A stretch of 64,000 nt of DNA, from assembly GCF_006715485.1 (NCBI RefSeq), contig NZ_VFNH01000004.1, positions 600,318 through 664,317 on the forward strand, in the 5' to 3' direction. The notes under the pieces were generated by a model. That model had not been told where the DNA came from and did no database searches. It saw only the letters and a program-made list of their open reading frames with translations. This document shows, piece by piece, positions 63,157 to 64,000 of the stretch; position 1 is the stretch's first letter; each line of letters starts with the position of its first letter. Source of the DNA: Herbaspirillum sp. SJZ107 (GTDB lineage Bacteria; Pseudomonadota; Gammaproteobacteria; Burkholderiales; Burkholderiaceae_D). The position numbers and the translations under genes are program-made.

Positions 63157-63210
63157 ATGATATATACCGTATATCTAGTGTCAATTACGCACTTGATTTA
63201 CACTAGATAT
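63157..63210 (-). promoter_or_regulatory. SDR promoter and HxlR operator
   Basis: On the minus strand, TTGACA (63184-63179) and TATCAT (63162-63157) with a 16-base spacer form a good promoter for the SDR. ATATCTAGTG (63171-63180) and CACTAGATAT (63201-63210) are a perfect 10-bp inverted repeat with a 20-base spacer, overlapping the -35 box. This is a likely HxlR-binding site. Confidence 0.75.
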
Positions 63211-63226
63211 ATGGGAGGAAACCACA

Positions 63227-63598
63227 ATGACATCGACACTCGAGACTGTCCTCGAACAGATCAACGGTACCAAGCCGGTACTTGAGCAGATTGCCAACAA
63301 ATGGTCGGTGCTGATCCTGGCCGTGGTCTGCACGCAGCCTTCACGCTTCAACGCGATCAAGCGGCGCCTCGATCCGATTACCCACAAGGCGCTCACCGAG
63401 GCCCTGCGCCGCCTCGAGCGGAACGGGCTGGTGGACCGGCGCGTGATTGCCTCGTCGCCGGTGGCGGTCGAGTATTCGATCACGCCCTTGGGCAGGACGC
63501 TGCAGGCACCTTTCACGGCACTGATCGCCTGGGTCCAGGAGCATGGCCCTGCGCTGGAAGCGGCGAGGGCGGCCGCCGAAGCGCGCGCGGAAGAGTAG
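63227..63598 (+). CDS. HxlR-family transcriptional regulator
   Basis: A 123 aa winged-helix regulator. The family pattern is clear: PVLEQIANKWSVLILAVVCT, RFNAIKRRLDPITHKALTEA, LRRLERNGLVDRRVI and VEYSITPLGRTL. There is no Cys in the usual sensing position near the N-terminus (the one Cys is in VVCTQPS), so redox sensing is uncertain. GGGAGGA precedes the ATG. It is divergent from the SDR and probably represses both genes at the operator 63171-63210. Confidence 0.93.
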   Translation: MTSTLETVLEQINGTKPVLEQIANKWSVLILAVVCTQPSRFNAIKRRLDPITHKALTEALRRLERNGLVDRRVIASSPVAVEYSITPLGRTLQAPFTALIAWVQEHGPALEAARAAAEARAEE

Positions 63599-63623
63599 GT
63601 GTCGCGGACGCAACGGGAGGATC

Positions 63624-63652
63624 TTGCAGAGCTCGCCCGGCTTTGCTATAGT
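63624..63652 (+). promoter_or_regulatory. Upstream promoter candidate of the rRNA operon
   Basis: TTGCAG (63624-63629) and TATAGT (63647-63652) are separated by 17 bases. It lies about 139 bases before the main promoter and may be the first of tandem rrn promoters. Confidence 0.5.
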
Positions 63653-63762
63653 TCGCCTCCTGCTTCTGAGGCGCAGCAAAAACTGAACAGAATCAATCAG
63701 TTGAGCAAGTAGTTGAGCTCGGTGTTTTGACAACACCGCTAGCGCTGAAGAAAAAGATGGGG

Positions 63763-63791
63763 TTGACGAGTTAAGCGATGTAGTGCATAAT
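63763..63791 (+). promoter_or_regulatory. Main ribosomal RNA operon promoter
   Basis: TTGACG (63763-63768) and CATAAT (63786-63791) with a 17-base spacer, followed by a rRNA leader. An A-rich stretch before the -35 box (about 63750-63757) may act as an UP element. Confidence 0.85.
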
Positions 63792-64000
63792 CTTCTTCCT
63801 CTGCTGCTGACGAACAAAACGATTCGCAGAACGCAGCAAGGCAGTACCGAATAAGTTCTTTAAAAATTAACAGTCGATAAGTGTGGGCGTTTGATGAAGG
63901 TGCCGGCTGACTAGTTCAGCTGATTACTTAAATTATCAAATGTTCACAAAAAGTATAACGTTGCTCAGCAATGAGTAACGGTCAGTATTTTGAGTGAGCG
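63792..64000 (+). promoter_or_regulatory. rRNA operon leader with boxA-like site
   Basis: GTTCTTTAAAAATTAACAG (63855-63873) is the boxA-type antitermination region typical of Burkholderiales rrn leaders; the rest matches the style of pre-16S leader sequence. The mature 16S start (AGAGTTTGAT-like) is not reached, so 16S must begin just past the right edge. 63599-63762 holds no gene. Confidence 0.8.

Overview
This window is high-GC DNA from a betaproteobacterium, most likely Oxalobacteraceae (Massilia, Duganella or Janthinobacterium type). I infer this from codon use, the glgBXCAP order, the YcaO-OsmC fusion, the NodT-type lipoproteins and the rRNA-operon leader at the right edge. No 16S sequence lies inside the window, so the genus cannot be fixed.

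Layout. 1-8286 (minus) is a glycogen operon, glgB-glgX-glgC-glgA-glgP, with glgP cut by the left edge. 8287-17967 carries an OsmC-YcaO fusion gene, a lipoprotein amidase, an MFS transporter and an RND adaptor/pump pair. 17968-19814 is a lower-GC island of four small unknown minus-strand ORFs, each preceded by a copy of a CCGCTTCTGGCCG-type repeat. 19815-25956 has a DUF1460 amidase-like protein, a small membrane protein, and a two-component system divergent from a TonB-dependent receptor. 57925-63598 holds housekeeping or accessory genes: DUF805, creatininase family, beta-propeller, two SDRs, a CPBP protease-like protein and an HxlR regulator. 63599-64000 is the promoter and leader region of a ribosomal RNA operon.

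The most interesting part is 26664-57870, which I read as one peptide-export system. A plus-strand operon (26664-43889) encodes a membrane protein, three very large unrecognised proteins (837, 1122 and 1400 aa, translationally coupled), a PpiC-type prolyl isomerase, an ABC exporter with two cyclic-nucleotide-binding domains and an intact C39 peptidase, and a sigma-54 activator. Facing it is a minus-strand operon of five small peptides plus a PP2C phosphatase; a sixth peptide lies nearby. All six peptides start with a leader of exactly 26 residues ending in Gly-Gly, as the C39 peptidase requires. A sigma-54 promoter with correct -24/-12 spacing precedes the peptide operon, and a weaker candidate precedes the Ser/Thr kinase.

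The rest of the export channel lies in a tightly overlapping operon at 51581-57870: FHA-GAF-HD-GYP protein, outer-membrane NodT/TolC lipoprotein, double-FHA membrane protein and HlyD-type adaptor. Kinase, phosphatase and FHA readers interleaved with a peptide exporter suggest threonine-phosphorylation control of export, like that known for type VI secretion, although no type VI gene is present. The function of the exported peptides is unknown.
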